In this document: piece after piece, positions 19,936 to 32,524 of the stretch
Position numbering within the stretch: position 1 is the stretch's first letter
Layout: the number at the start of each line of letters is the position of its first letter
Assembly: GCA_037355855.1 (NCBI GenBank)
Contig: CM074764.1
Location: forward strand, 372,001-436,000
Origin: Pseudo-nitzschia pungens
Taxonomy: Eukaryota > Bacillariophyta > Bacillariophyceae > Bacillariales > Bacillariaceae
DNA: 64,000 nucleotides
Direction of reading: 5' to 3'
The notes under the pieces: generated by a model
What the model saw: the letters and a program-made list of their open reading frames with translations, nothing else
Told to the model about the DNA's origin: nothing
Database searches by the model: none
Program-made: the position numbers and the translations under genes

Positions 19936-22425
19936 GTTTTATTTGATTTGATTTGGAGATTTGATTTTGATTTGGTTTGATTTGATTTGATTTGGTGCAT
20001 GTCGATTGTATGAAATGCAAATGATCTTTTCTCACTCTGTCCGTCCGGTGGAATAACGGAAATGAATAACTGACTGAATCATTGTACGATCTCCACGCGG
20101 CGTATTTGCTTGCTTTTCGCCGTGGACCACGACGACAGCCTGGACCCGGATGCGAGAGGTCCCTTTCCACAAAACGCAATGGGAAGCGGTGGATCGATGA
20201 TCAATCCTGCCTAATTGATTGATTGATTTGATTGGCTTGATTGATGCATCGGACAGGACACGACACGACACGACTGATATACTGCATCGCGTACATCCTA
20301 TCGAGCAAATCAATTTTCACCAACCCATCTCGCTCGAAGCACGAAATTGCAACGAATTTACCATTATTAGGATTGTTATTGTTCTATGCATTCTACCGTA
20401 TTGCTTTGTGCTACCTGGGTGGAATTAATCAATCAATCAATCAATCATCGAGCACGGTCGGCAAACCCAAGATACAAGACAGGGATGGATATCTAGTTGT
20501 CGATGAAGGAGGACGTTGTTGTTGCTGCTGCTGCTGTTGTTGGAAACATTCGATCGAGAGCAGTCATCGATTCATCCACCGTCGACTGCAGTGGCACGAA
20601 TGAAAGTGGACTGTGGACTTGATTGGACTGGACTGGACTGGACTGGACTGGACTGGACTAGGCTGGACCGAACGAGACTGAACGAGACTGCGATCCGTCA
20701 TCACAACTAATCATGTGCTTGGATGAAACGTGTCCGAGTACATGCCCTTTGTAGAATGGATTGAAAAGGAGTCCTACGTTTTTTGCGTATGATGTAGCTA
20801 CTAGCTGCTGCCGTATGACGTCTGTCGGAAAGATATCGATGCACGTTACGCATCCGGTTTCGTCGAAGAAAACACTGCTCCCAGCATCCGATGCGAGATA
20901 CTACTCATTGTTGCACGAACGCATATAGTCCGTGAATGTAGGTTTGAATGCAGGAGAGAGAGAGAGAGAACAATCCTCATATCTGATGCATCCGATTCGT
21001 CAAAATGAAACAAGGAACGGACCGATGGAGTCTCGGCTCGGTTGTTGTGTTGACCCGACAACCTAGGACTAGTAGTATTGTCGTCGAACAAACAAATCGA
21101 CCCATTGTTCTTGCTGTTGTGCCTTTCCGTAGCACAGTGCAGTGCAGTGCCGTCGAATGCAACGCAATGTACCGCCGGTACCAGTGAAAACAAGAGCAAC
21201 AAGCACGACAGCAGACCCGGGGGCTGCCAACTTCTGTCCTCCCCTCCTGTTGTTACTACTACTACTACTACCTGCTGTTTCTTGTTTTTCTGAGTATGGT
21301 CGGGCATTTGCTTGTTCTTCCTTGCTGACCTTCTTGTTGCATTGCACTTTCCTGTCAGCTGGGAGTATTCCCTAGTACCGCTACACTGTGCTACCGGTAC
21401 AGGAGCCAAGCTTTAGATTTTTCATCACACCTATCGGTACCAAAATTTCATCCCAGCAAGTTCATGCGTATGTCCCAGTAACTTACTACTAGGACCTACA
21501 ACTAGGTACGGTAGTACGTAGTAGATGACTTCAGCAGAAACCGAGTTTGTAGGCTCGTACGTACGTACGTACGTAATCATCGTAGTATCGACAACAGTTC
21601 TCCTTCATCTGCAGTCTTTTTGTTGAACAATTGGGACGGCATAGCAGACAGAATAACATCAAACCAGCAAAAGCAAAGAGTCTGGAAACAAGGAAGAAGA
21701 GTGTAGAACTTGTTGAAAGAGAGAAGCAGCAGGTCACAGAGCAGGAGTCCTTGTTTCTTGCCGTGCTGGTGGTACTAGTACTACTACTACTAGTACTAGT
21801 TCCCACCGGCAGTGCTCTCAACTGAAGAAGAAGAGAAAGACAAGAATAAAGAAGAAGCAAACACCACCAACAAGTACTAGCAGTAATGGGGAAGAATGGA
21901 CGGATCAACAATGTTTCGTTCAATTATCATCCAATGCATTGGTGGTACGGGTACTAGTATGCAGATCGGATGGCAGAGCAGCACTGAGGAGGACTGCATT
22001 GCATCATTCCACGACAGAAAAAAAAATGGATCGACTCGGTTTCTTTGTTGATCGCTCACGAATAGTACTAAGACCAAAAGGCTTCGTTTCTTTCTTTGGA
22101 AAGAAGAAGCTCGAGGACACAGCCCCGAAGCATGGGACCATCGATGCGCATAGAATTCCTTGTGTATAGTAGTCGGAATCCACTGCAGCAGCGTTTGTAG
22201 ATAGAAGAAGACACCAGAAATGGTTTTTGCAATGGGTGGGTTCCTATTGGTTACAATGCTAATGCTGAGCCATGCCAAATATAATTTTGTGCTGTGCTGT
22301 GCTGTGCCGTGCCATATTACTACTTCTATACATGTTGCCATCCATTCGTTCCTTTCTTCCTTCCTCAATCCAAGTCCAACTCGACTCGTCTCCGTTGGAT
22401 TCGACTCGATTCCATTCGATTCGAC
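19936..22425. other. long intergenic region with simple repeats
   Basis: Contains gatttg/tgattgatt runs (19936-20000, 20215-20245), a ggact pentamer run (about 20627-20660), agag and tactac microsatellites (20953-20970, 21256-21274) and a tacg run (21557-21577). Both strands have 60-190 codon frames, none with a recognisable domain. I see no supported gene. Confidence 0.5.
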
Positions 22426-23427
22426 TCAGGCCGCACCGGCCGAGAGGTTGTCCGTCGCCAGGGTCGCCGTGTTGGATAAGAATCCGTCCAGAACCGGACC
22501 GTGCCGCTGGTAGTGGTGCTGCGATTGCGATCGCCGCCGCAGGGTCGTCGCGCTGCAGCAAAGGTGCTGTTCCACCAGAACCGCCGACAGCAGGTCCTCG
22601 AGGCACGAGCGTTCCTTGAAGGTTTCCCCGGCCCACCGGTAGATCCGGCTGAGGTTGTTGGAGAGGACCATGCGGAACCGGAGGCTCTGCGTGGTGGAAT
22701 TGCAGGAAGAAGCAGCGGCAGCGGCAGTGGCAGTCGCGGTGGTTGGTGAATCGATGTTGTCCCGTTCTGGATCGCGCTGGAGCTTGGACCAGTATTCCAC
22801 CAGGAGCTCGTACAAGAGGAGAGACTTGCGGACCGACTGGGAAGCCAGTCTGGCAACGTTGGAAGGAGACGAACCGCAAGAATTCCGTGATCGCTGGAGA
22901 CGCCGCCCGAGCTCGAGGGCCTTGAGCTGGTGCGCCAGTGCCAAGTTGAAGACGATCACCAGATACAGGATGGATCCAAGACCCTGCTGCTGGTTGCCAC
23001 TCTCTTGTTTCGGGATTCGGATCGGTGTTCGGTAGACGTACGTACCGGGCGAGTGGGAGTGAGAGGTCGTTGACTTGTTGCGGGAGCTGCTGGTTGGAAT
23101 CCGATCGAGCCGCCGTCTCTTTGTGCTGCGGGCGGAGGGAGTATCGTCGGAAGGACCGGTGCTTTCCGAACTGGTGGTGGCCGTGTTGCTGTCGCTGCCG
23201 ATGCTGCTGCTCCGAATCGTGGAAGCGAGGCTGCTGGTCTCGGAAAAGACGATGCAATCGTCCAGCGTGCAGTTCGCAACGGCCAAGGTTGAGTCGTGGA
23301 AACGATCTTCGCACAGCTTGAGGGCTCGCTGCAGGGATGCAATGGCACGGTCGTGATAGCCTACCTCGATGCACAAGGCAGCGCTGTTGTTCAGCCTCTG
23401 GGCAAAATCTTGGGGGGTGGAGGCCAT
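22426..23427 (-). CDS. TPR-like protein of unknown function
   Basis: Single exon, 333 residues from the ATG at 23427. The N-terminus (NNSAALCIEVGYHDRAIASL, then QRALKLCEDR) fits a tetratricopeptide-like helix pair. A Ser/Thr-rich linker with a KRRR basic cluster follows. Then YVYRTPIRIPKQ and a hydrophobic helix (LYLVIVFNLALAHQLKALELG) form another TPR-like unit, and the C-terminal third has further amphipathic helices (VRKSLLLYELLVEYWSKLQ; VLSNNLSRIYRWAGE). The arrangement of short N-terminal TPR, a YRTPI box and the VIVFNLALAHQL helix is one I associate with an expanded diatom family, but the role is unknown. Scaffold or protein-protein interaction is the usual TPR role. A 371-codon frame in another register of the same strand is a shadow. 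Confidence 0.65.
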   Translation of the reverse strand: MASTPQDFAQRLNNSAALCIEVGYHDRAIASLQRALKLCEDRFHDSTLAVANCTLDDCIVFSETSSLASTIRSSSIGSDSNTATTSSESTGPSDDTPSARSTKRRRLDRIPTSSSRNKSTTSHSHSPGTYVYRTPIRIPKQESGNQQQGLGSILYLVIVFNLALAHQLKALELGRRLQRSRNSCGSSPSNVARLASQSVRKSLLLYELLVEYWSKLQRDPERDNIDSPTTATATAAAAASSCNSTTQSLRFRMVLSNNLSRIYRWAGETFKERSCLEDLLSAVLVEQHLCCSATTLRRRSQSQHHYQRHGPVLDGFLSNTATLATDNLSAGAA

Positions 23428-26118
23428 GGTGGCGTTTTTGATTTGGGTTTGGTTTCTGTTTTGGTTCCGTTCCGATTTGACTTTCTTGGATTCGAGTTGT
23501 GTTTGTTTGGAAAGTTAGTTTGTGAACGTCCGTGCCAGCCTGGTGTACGTAATACGCAACCTATCAGAACGTTCGGATGGATGGGATTCAAAAAGTTGAG
23601 AGAAGGATTGTGTAAGTAATTTTTGTTGGACAGATATGCAGTACCGATTTCATACCGCTTGCATACCGGTAGTACCTGACTGACTACGGCAATTATCTTC
23701 GAACGCATCCGCGATCGAAAACAGAACCTACTTACCCGAAAAATCCGTAGCGTTTGTGCTTAGCGTCCAGAAATCAATTCGGAAAAGATATGAGGAACGA
23801 TGATGTTTTGTGATGAATTATCGATTAGTTAATGTAACAACAGAGACAAAACGTGACGGTTGTCGCAACAAACCCGTTTTAGCGGTTCTCAAAGTAATTT
23901 TCGACGTTGACAATGGGCACTGAGTTCTGTTTGTTTCTCTCCCGAAAAGAGATATTAGCCAGGAACCCTCCCGAGTATGAGCCTTTCGAATTCCGACGTG
24001 GTTGGTTCAGTGCCGTTTTTCTGTTTTTGGTCTGGAATCCGATCGCTCGCAACCCATTTGCACTGTTCTAGTCTGTTTTGAAGTTTCAGAATTGCGAGTT
24101 CGTACGAGCATTACATTTGTACTCTAAAAAAACGAGTACGAGTGCGAAATGTTTCACGGGCAAGACGTTGCTTCGCTTTTTCTGTAAAATACGACCAACC
24201 ACGACAGGTGTGCAATAAGTGAATATCGCTCGTGCTGGCTGATGATAATTGATGGTATTGGTGTATGCCATCTGCGCCTGATACTAATTTTGTGAATTCG
24301 TCTTTCGGTAGACGATATGGTAAGGCGAAATGGGTGGTTCAACATTATGGCGCATTTGTTTCTTATTTAAGGCCAAAGAATGTGCAAGAAGAATAAGTTC
24401 CGAATTTAATTCTGTTCCCAGAAACAACGTACCATTCTTCTAGACTTTGGGGTTGAAGTCGTATTCTTCTCTTGCCAGTGCAGCACTTTGCTTGGGTTCT
24501 TAGCCTTCTTCCGTAGCTTTGCCCAAGAGAAGGTATATTTATTGGACAACGTTAATTTTTCAATCATACTATTGCGATCACATGTGTGTTGCATTTGTTC
24601 CAGATTTCTCGACAAGCAATACTGCATGAATGACGTGCGTGTCGAAATCGTCGCACCAAATCGAACACGAAGTAAACCTTAGTAGTTGTATGCAAGGTCG
24701 AAGATTTCAACGTACAAAGCCCATCGGTTGAGAACCTATGTGGTAACTTACGTGCGGGGATAATATTTTCCATGCAGTCTTCGCGACGATTTCCTGCCGC
24801 TCGATTGGGTATGGGATTGATAATAACGGTTCTTGCGCTACCAGAAGAGGAAGAACGGAGAAACTTGTAAGATTGCCAACTCATAATTTACGGTTTTTCT
24901 TGAATTGAATGCACGTAAGGTACCACCCGCTTTTTCGTGCCGAATACACACGACAGAAATAATCGAACAGCCACTCCGTAACGATCAACGAAACAGTCTT
25001 CAATCAAAAATTGTTCCATGGCGTTCCGATGTACGGTAAGATTAATAAATACGTAAGGTTACCGTAAGTTACAGGCAGCTGTAGAATTTTGATGAGATCT
25101 AATTCTGTTGCAGTCACATCTGTCAATCAAATCTGTCAAGATGTCGTCATCACCGTATCAAACGTGACATCTTCGACGATTGGAAAGGTAGTAACGAGGC
25201 GTTTGAATAAGTTGCATGGCGTCATACTGGTACGACTCCATCATCGAGTGGTTACCAGGTATGGTACTATATAGGACAGGCCTGTACGAAATGCACAGGA
25301 CTATGGGTAGCTTTGAAAACCTCAGCCCAGTTCGTTTCGTGCCGTCACGACGATGCACGCAACTAGATAGGAATGCTGCCGCAATTGTAATGGATATTAT
25401 GTCGTCTGTTGGCTTCTTTGTTTGCTTTCTCATGATTCTATTATGTACTACTTCTCATGCAATTATAAATCAAACGAGCAACGCGTTCCCGCTCTTCTTT
25501 TTCTTTAAAAGAAAATGATGATTGTCGTTCTTCGTTGCCCTTGGCTGGGAATGTCCATCCCGATACCCCGCTTTGTGCGTCCTGTGCCATTCCTTTTTCA
25601 TCTGGCTACTGTATATTTTTATTCGGCTCGGTCGTCTCCGTCGTGGATTCCCCAATCCGATAGAGACAGACGGCGAGCCATCTTGCTACTCCCGGAGGAG
25701 CTGGAATGAATCAATCAATCCCATATCCCGTGAAGTGAATGCAGATTGAGGATGGTGTTGTTATATTTTCGGCTCGATTATTTGTCCACGTGGCACATCG
25801 GTCTTTCTCTGTGCTTTCTCTGTCTCTTTGTCTTTCTGTCTGTATTCTCTCTGGGAGTCCGTGACCAACAAGGAGTCCATACAAATCATGCACCGGTAGG
25901 GTAGGGTAGTGTAGTAAGCGAATTGCGTTTGCGTCTGCATTTGCATTCCATTCGATCGCTCCCGGCTGCCTTTGGCCATGGCATTGTTCCAATAGTCACA
26001 AAATAGGCAACCCGCTTTCCCCGTGTGTTCCAGGAGCCCTTTTCATGTAGGCCTGGGATAGTAAATAAATATTGCCATTTTGGCTTGGATGATTCACAAA
26101 TAAATAATAATAATGCAT
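23428..26118. other. intergenic region
   Basis: No supported gene; frames are short and domain-free on both strands. An exact GTAAGGTTAC lies at 25053-25062, followed by a degenerate inverted copy. Confidence 0.5.
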
Positions 26119-28390
26119 TCATTCCTCGATCCTCGTCCGGCTGGGAATGCAACCCATCGGGAAACCCGGGGATCGCTTTCGCTTTCGCCCGTTGTCCTGA
26201 ATAAAGGCAAAGGTGCTGCAATCCAGGCTTTGTTGCTTGGACTGCTTTCGCTGTTGCTCCTGCTGGTGCTGCTGCACCAGCGTTTTTACCTTGGTCTTGA
26301 AGTCTCGGTAGGAAATGGATATCTTGACACTGATCAGCGGAATATCGATGAGTTCCGACCACCAGCCCCCGTTGTCCCACGTCAGAAAGCGCCCCCCGGT
26401 TTTGTTGATCTCGTGGATGATTTCCAGGGCGACCTCTTCCTTCTCGGCCCGCTTGACGGTGATCCGGTCCTGCTTGGCCTCGATCAAACCACGAAAGACA
26501 ACGTTCCCGGGATGGTTCAGCATCGAGGTTCCCGGCCGGAAGATCACGTCGTTGGACCTGGGACATTCAATGATCGATACGGTGTTGGTTTTTAGACCGT
26601 TGGGTGTGATTCCCACCTCGATGATCTTTCGCAGGCGCAACCATTGCTTCAGGTACGTCGTCTTCACGTTCCCGCTATCCGTAATGGGGGTCAAACCAAC
26701 CGGTATGCCGTAACTTTTCAAGAGGTATTGGAGTTCCACGCCCTCGCCTTCCATGTGCGACAAACACCACGACGGCACGATAGAGCGGGGTTGACAAATG
26801 CAGTTTAGTATTAGCAACCAGAAATCAACGCACGAGACAACAGCAAAAGCGGAGTTGGCGGTTTCGGTTCGGCTCATAGTCGTAGGTTTGTTTACTCACC
26901 CACGTGAAATCGGAGTCGCAAGCGGTAGTGCAAGCCCAGGGTAAAGGTCATGATGCTTCGCAAGAGGTGAAAGAAGGGTTTGTTGGGGACACAAAAGTGG
27001 ACCGCTACGATTCGTATGGGTGCCGCGTCGTTGCATTTTTGGTGCAGGGACCGATCCGTTGGGTTCGGTATGCGTCCCAGGCTATCACTCGGACCGGGCC
27101 AAACCAGAAAGACGACTCCCTTTTGCTGGCTCTCGACGTCTTCGGATGCCGTCATCCAGAAATAAAAGTAGGCCTTGAGCTGTTCGACCGGGGGGAAACA
27201 AAAGTGATTGAAACGAAAGGAATTGTGAGATGCGAGCGAGCGAGTGTGTGAGTGAGCGAGCGAGACTCACAAACCGTTCGGTCCGTCACGCCGGATTCCA
27301 TCCATGCCCCGCGCATCCACGGCCGCCGCAAACTCACCCGGAGAGTCGGATCGAATTCCATGCCCATCTTCCCCACTATGCACATGACCCGCCGTCCGCT
27401 CCGATCCCGAAAGGGAAAGAGCTGGAAGTACCCGGCCCTCAGTATCTGCATTTCCTGCTTGGAAAAGTCCTTGAGAGTGACCTTCCGCTGGATGGCAAAC
27501 ATTCCGTAGAGCTCGACCATCAGATCCAGGTACTTGATGAGCCTCACGGCCGCCCTGCGCGTGTCAAAGAGCTCGCAGCGCAGAAACTTGAGCCGGAACT
27601 CGTTCGTGTTGACGTAGGAGGTCTGGGCAAACTGGGGGAGCCGGGCGTAGTTCTGGGCCCGGTCGTAGGCCGGTTTGTAGGGAATCGCGTCGAGTTCTCG
27701 CTGGAGTCCCTGGAGGCCCAGGCCCAGGAGCTCGGGCGTTTCGGTGGGAGCCATGCACCGGACTCCGTGGATTTCTTCGTTGATGGCGTTGCGATCGTCA
27801 AAGGAGAGCTGGAGCAACTCCTTCGAGAGCATTCCGTCGACTTCCAGTCCCTTGTTCGGCGGTCTGTAAGGCGCAGTCGCATCCGAAGACGTAGAAGACG
27901 AAGAGGAGGAAGAGGAGATATCGTCCGGGGATAAATGGTGGTGGCCATTGTTGTTGCTGGCAAGGTTGCCGTTGTTGTCGATGTTGCCGATGCTGTTGCA
28001 CCGAATCACGTGCGAGTTTATAATGGCAGCAGCGGCAGAAGACGATTCTAGATCGAGATTTATGCTGGGAATTTCATTGTCGGTAGGACCATTGATGGTA
28101 ACGATGTTCTCTCCCTCGGAGGTGGAGCACGTGCTCGTGCGGTTCCCGTTCACGTTCACGTTCACATCGTTCGCGTCGGAATTGGAAAAGTCTATTTCTT
28201 CCGACGTTTCAAAAACCTCCTTATCCTCCAGTTTCTCGTTCATTTCCCGGCTGTGGCTATCGTCGCAGCTGCTGACAAAGTCGGTGGGCGAGGAAGACGA
28301 ATCGGAGATGGCATGGGTGTGACTGTCGTCGGTCCTTTCGGGAAGATCGTCGAACACAGAGTTCACGGGCTGCGAAGGATTTGGCGCCAT
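26119..28390 (-). CDS. DUF6824-like protein, paralogue A (three exons)
   Basis: Exons 27338-28390, 26900-27179 and 26119-26747 join in frame to 653 residues; introns are 158 and 152 bases with gtgagt donors. An in-frame ATG at 28528 would add 46 residues. The first ~180 residues are acidic and Ser/Asn-rich. A conserved segment begins at LSFDDRNAINEEIHGVRCMA and runs through KFLRCELFDTRRAAVRLIKYL to GRRVMCIVG. The C-terminal exon contains SNDVIFRPGTSMLNHPGN, VVFRGLIEA and GGRFLTWD...GWW, which resembles the DUF6824-type domain expanded in diatoms (usually D-V-L-x-G-R-G...N-H-x-G-N...GGRFL). The tail is Gln-rich and basic (NGRKRKRS). The function is unknown; nuclear roles have only been guessed for the family. 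It faces paralogue B head to head. Confidence 0.78.
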
Positions 28391-28528
28391 CTCGCCTGCG
28401 AAAGAGCCTCTGATAGAGTTCTGTTCACTTTCGTTGGGGGCTGTGATTAAATGGGATGAAATGAAATCGGTTTGGGTGTGTTTGGAATTTGAATTAGATG
28501 CTTGGCATCCGTGCTGTTGAGAAAACAA

Positions 28529-30664
28529 GGAAAAGTGAATCCTTAATCCTGCGTATCGATTGGCAAAATCGCAGTGAGGTATTCTTGTTCGGTGGGAGTT
28601 ACACGCTTGTAGTTGTTTTCATTCTCCTTTCCCTGGCTTCCACCGATGGGACTGTTTGAAATAATAATGATATGCCGTTGTGAAGTTGTTGAGACCAATG
28701 TCAGATGTCAAAACATGGGTTGATATCTTACAACAATAATTACGGTGGACTCTCCTAAAAGTTAACTAGCGGATTGTTATCACCTTACCGTAAGGATCTT
28801 ACGGTAACCTTACAATGAGACAGACCGAAGAAACGTTGCGGGTAACCTTAGCAGTTCTGTTTAACATGCGTGAGGAACTTGCTCAATGATAAAATTGTAA
28901 CTGTAACTTACTGAAAAAGAAGAGCATACACGAACAGTTCCATAGAAAAGAAATCACTATGCCTCAACTAAAATTGATATGCCCTAAACCCAACACATAT
29001 GAATAAAAAAAGGTGACACTTGATTCCTCCCCGAAGAACATGTGAGATTGCCAACAAGTTATAGCCTACATTCTTGTACGGTATCAGTAATAGATGACTT
29101 TAGACACATTCAAAACCTCACTTTTATTGAATATTCTTGTTTATAAGAGTTTAAACCATAATGTAGGTAATCTCATTTGAAATAAAGATAGAATTGATTT
29201 TTGATTGAGTTGTTACTGTCTCAAGTTAAGGTATTTTAACTAGTGTTTGTTGAAAACAAATTGAAAAAAAAAATGAGGGGACTGCTTTTGCTATTTGTGC
29301 CACGCATAGGTAATTTTTTTTCAGATTTGAACGAAGTTTTTGTACTGAAGCGGGCATCGTGTCGCATTCCCCCCTATTATGACCCCTGGTTCGCCTTAAT
29401 GCCTTGGTGATCTGGCTTGCAGTAACCTTATCTCTCGGTAGAATTTTTTGATGACCGTTCGAGGAAATCGACCACAAGTATCGGTAACCTTACTGTTTAC
29501 GGTACTGTATTGGCTGAGGGGAAGGTTTGGATCGTCGATAGGTATGGATCGTCGATAAGTCGTGTCGTTCTCGATGATTTGGATCGCACGAAATGGTTTT
29601 CGCCCGCTTCATGTTGATTTGTCATCCGGATCGCAAGAGAACGACGATGTTGAAAGACGTGAACCAGCAACATTCCTCCTTGAGATCACTGTTTGAAGTG
29701 TTATGTTTTCCTTGGTCTCCGATCCATTTTTAATTAATTAAGTGATTACGATGAAAATAGAAGCATTTTGATTTTTTTATTTTTACCTGAATACGCAAAA
29801 CGTAACGTACGAGTAAGATTTACACAAAGATTGATAAGAAAACCGAAGGTTCCGAGTCGTGATTTTTGATTGCGCTTCATTATTGTCCTACACAATAAAT
29901 GCCATCTTCTTTAGTTCCTCAATAATGGCAGACCCGATGACATCAACAGCGAAGGAATTCATTGAAGATCAAAATTCTCTTAATATTTTGATTGATTTCT
30001 GAAAACATAAAATACAATACACATAGACTACGTTAACAAAAGCCTACGGGTAACCTTACCTTTTAGCGCAAGCAGTGGATATTCCTTTGATTTTGATTGC
30101 GAGTAAGTTAGAACGATCCACCCCCATCTCGTGCATTCCCAATTTTTTGCAAAAACTCTCTAACAGCGATCAGAGGGGCCGCCACTCCCATCAACAGTGT
30201 AAACTTTATACGAAGTACCTCGTATTACTGTACCTTACTAGAGTAAGGTTAAGCTTACAAGTAAATCTTATCCCTTCTGAGAATGCAAGCGTTTTCAACA
30301 CCTGTTCAACACTACGAGTAGACTTCTCAAAATACAGTACAAAATACCGATACACGCATCGGAACGTCGTTTCAAAGCTGGACGTGTTTAGGGAAGGACG
30401 AATAGTATATTCCTGATTCAACCATAAAATCGTCCGATCCATGTACTGAGCATGGGCTTCTCTGTGAAAAGTAGTTGCGATTGCGATTACGATTGCGATT
30501 CGGTTACTTGGTGAACGATTTGATTTGCTTCTTCCGGCCCCTGTCCATCCCAGTCGTCTCCATCATTTCCGCTTCAGCGCTTTGCTCCAGCTTTCGAAAA
30601 AGCGACGAGGGGCGAGGTCGGAGGTCCGAGGCGAGACAAAAAGAAGGAGTACAAAACACAAAAC
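28529..30664. other. divergent intergenic region between DUF6824-like paralogues
   Basis: About 2.1 kb, AT-rich and without a supported gene. It is dense in the dispersed motif: exact copies at 28804-28813, 29484-29493 and 30050-30059, and 8-base cores at 28843, 29423 and 30244. It should also hold the promoters of both flanking genes. Confidence 0.5.
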
Positions 30665-32524
30665 ATGGCCTCCTTCAAAACTAACCCGGATTGGGATCAC
30701 CGCGACGGCGAAAGCGACCTCGATGCCTCTGTGCTGGAGTCTGCTTCCGAGGCAAAGATCGACAGCTTCCTGTCTCGTGAGATGATGAAGTTGTCCGTCA
30801 CCGATCGAAACGCCATCCACGAAGAGATGCACGGGGTTCGAAGCCTTGCCGTCGCGGAAACACCCGAGCTGATCGAGGCTTCCCTGAACGAATTCGAGAG
30901 CGAGTTCGATGCGGTCAAGATCAAGGCCGATCACTTCGAAATCCACCAACTGGAGGGGGACCCCACCAAAGCGATGCGCCCGCTGTATCACACCGAGACA
31001 CGGGCCTATCGACTCGTGTTTTTGCGATGCGAATTCTTTGACGTCCGAAAGGCGGCACTGCGATATCTTCGGCACCTCGATTTTGTCTGCGAGGTGTTTG
31101 GATCCGTGGCCCTGAAACGGCCGCTCAGCGTGGTCAAGGATTTCGACAAGAACGAACTCCAGTGTCTTCGGAAGGGCCACCACCAGTTGTTGCCCGTTCG
31201 GGACCAAGCCGGGCGTCGGGTTTTTGCGGCACTGGCCGACGTCGGATTTGCACTCGATGCGAGGACACGGGTGAGTAGTCACTCCATCGGGATGGTTGCG
31301 GTTCTGTGCCGTGCCGTGCTCAGCTGAGCTGAGTTGCGCTTTGATTTTGCTGGATCTGTGCTGTTCGAGTGCTCGATGATCCAAACGCAATGTTGGTTTC
31401 GGCATTGGAACAGCACGCCAACCAGGAATACTATTATTTGTTCGATTCGTTCGAAACGAGTCTCATTTCGTTGATTTCTTGCACTCGTGGCTCCTTGTCG
31501 TATGCAAATTTCGATTCGATTTGCCTGCCAGTCAAAGATTGTACACTACATGTTTTCCAAAGCGGTAGAGGATGTGGATACGCAACGGAACGGGATTGTA
31601 ATGATCTTGTTTCCGGCAGCATCTACCATTCAGGAAACCCAAGGCGACATCAAAACGGACGAAGTCAACACGAACCTGAACGTGCACCTGTGTTTCAAAC
31701 TTCTGGAGTGCATGCCCGTGCGAATCGCAGCCTACCACATGTGCCTTCCGGATACAAAGTGGTTTCGAATGTTTAGCGGGATGGCAACTTTGGTGGGGTT
31801 GAGGACGGCGTCCATGAGGGCGAGACTCAAAATCCACGTTGGGGGGCCCATCGAACTCAAATACGACATTCTAGGGTACGGGATCGCGACGGACGCACTC
31901 CCGATCACCGAAGGCGGAATCGTCAAAACCAAGCACATAAAGCAATGGATCAAACTACGAGCGATTCTCGACGAAGAAGAAGGGTACACGGACGACAGCA
32001 GCGAGAGCAGGAGCGAAACGTCGTCGCCCGTACCAAACTCGAAATCTTTTGTGGACTGTCCGACCTGCCGAGACGTGCTGTTTCGATCGGGGAAAACAGC
32101 AATGGTTCATCCGGGGAACATCATGTTCCGTGGAATGGTCGAATCGAAGAGCGAAAAACACACGGAATGCTCTCGAATCGGCAAGAAATCCATCGTGAGA
32201 GAATTGTTCGAAGCCGTAGAGAGCAGTGGCGGGAGATTCTTGGTGTGGGACAAAAACGGATGGTGGAAGAAAACCGAAGAGACCGAAATCAAGGTCAAGA
32301 TCGGGACCTTCATCCGGAATTTCAAATCGACCCAGAGGGCAAGGGAAAATCTGCAGGTAAACGATTCCGGCACCTATGTTTTCACCGACGGCATGGGGAA
32401 CAAAAACAAAGTCACCAACAACAACAACAACAACAACAAGAGAAGAAAAATCGCCGTTGCAACGGCCGACAGCGTCACTAGTAGCATTTTTGGTGCCAGC
32501 AGTGTCTGGAGCTCCGACGGATGA
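30665..32524 (+). CDS. DUF6824-like protein, paralogue B (two exons)
   Basis: Exons 30665-31270 and 31532-32524 join in frame to 532 residues; the 261-base intron has a gtgagt donor and cag acceptor. The first exon aligns with paralogue A from LSVTDRNAIHEEMHGVRSLA through LVFLRCEFFDVRKAALRYL to the same intron position after an Arg codon. The second exon carries SFVDCPTCRDVLFRSGKTAM, then HPGNIMFRGMVES and SGGRFLVWDKNGWW, the DUF6824-like core, followed by an Asn-rich stretch and a KRRK cluster. Unlike A, it has no intron at the HVG position (HVGGPIELKY reads straight through). It lacks A's long acidic N-terminus. The function is unknown. Confidence 0.78.

Noticed and set aside
19881..20000. 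GGGTT/GGGTTT runs as an interstitial telomere
   Set aside because: The units vary (GGGTT, GGGTTT, GATTT) and do not match the TTAGGG or TTTAGGG repeats of most eukaryotes; better described as a G-rich simple repeat.
20846..21409. 187-codon minus-strand frame with a signal-peptide-like stretch
   Set aside because: The hydrophobic stretch is isolated, flanked by translated simple repeats (poly-Val from tac repeats), and nothing else supports a gene.
22259..23374. 371-codon minus-strand frame overlapping the TPR-like gene
   Set aside because: It is in a different register of the same strand, lacks domain features, is rich in His/Arg/Pro/Gln typical of shadow frames, and the overlapping 333-residue frame has recognisable helices.
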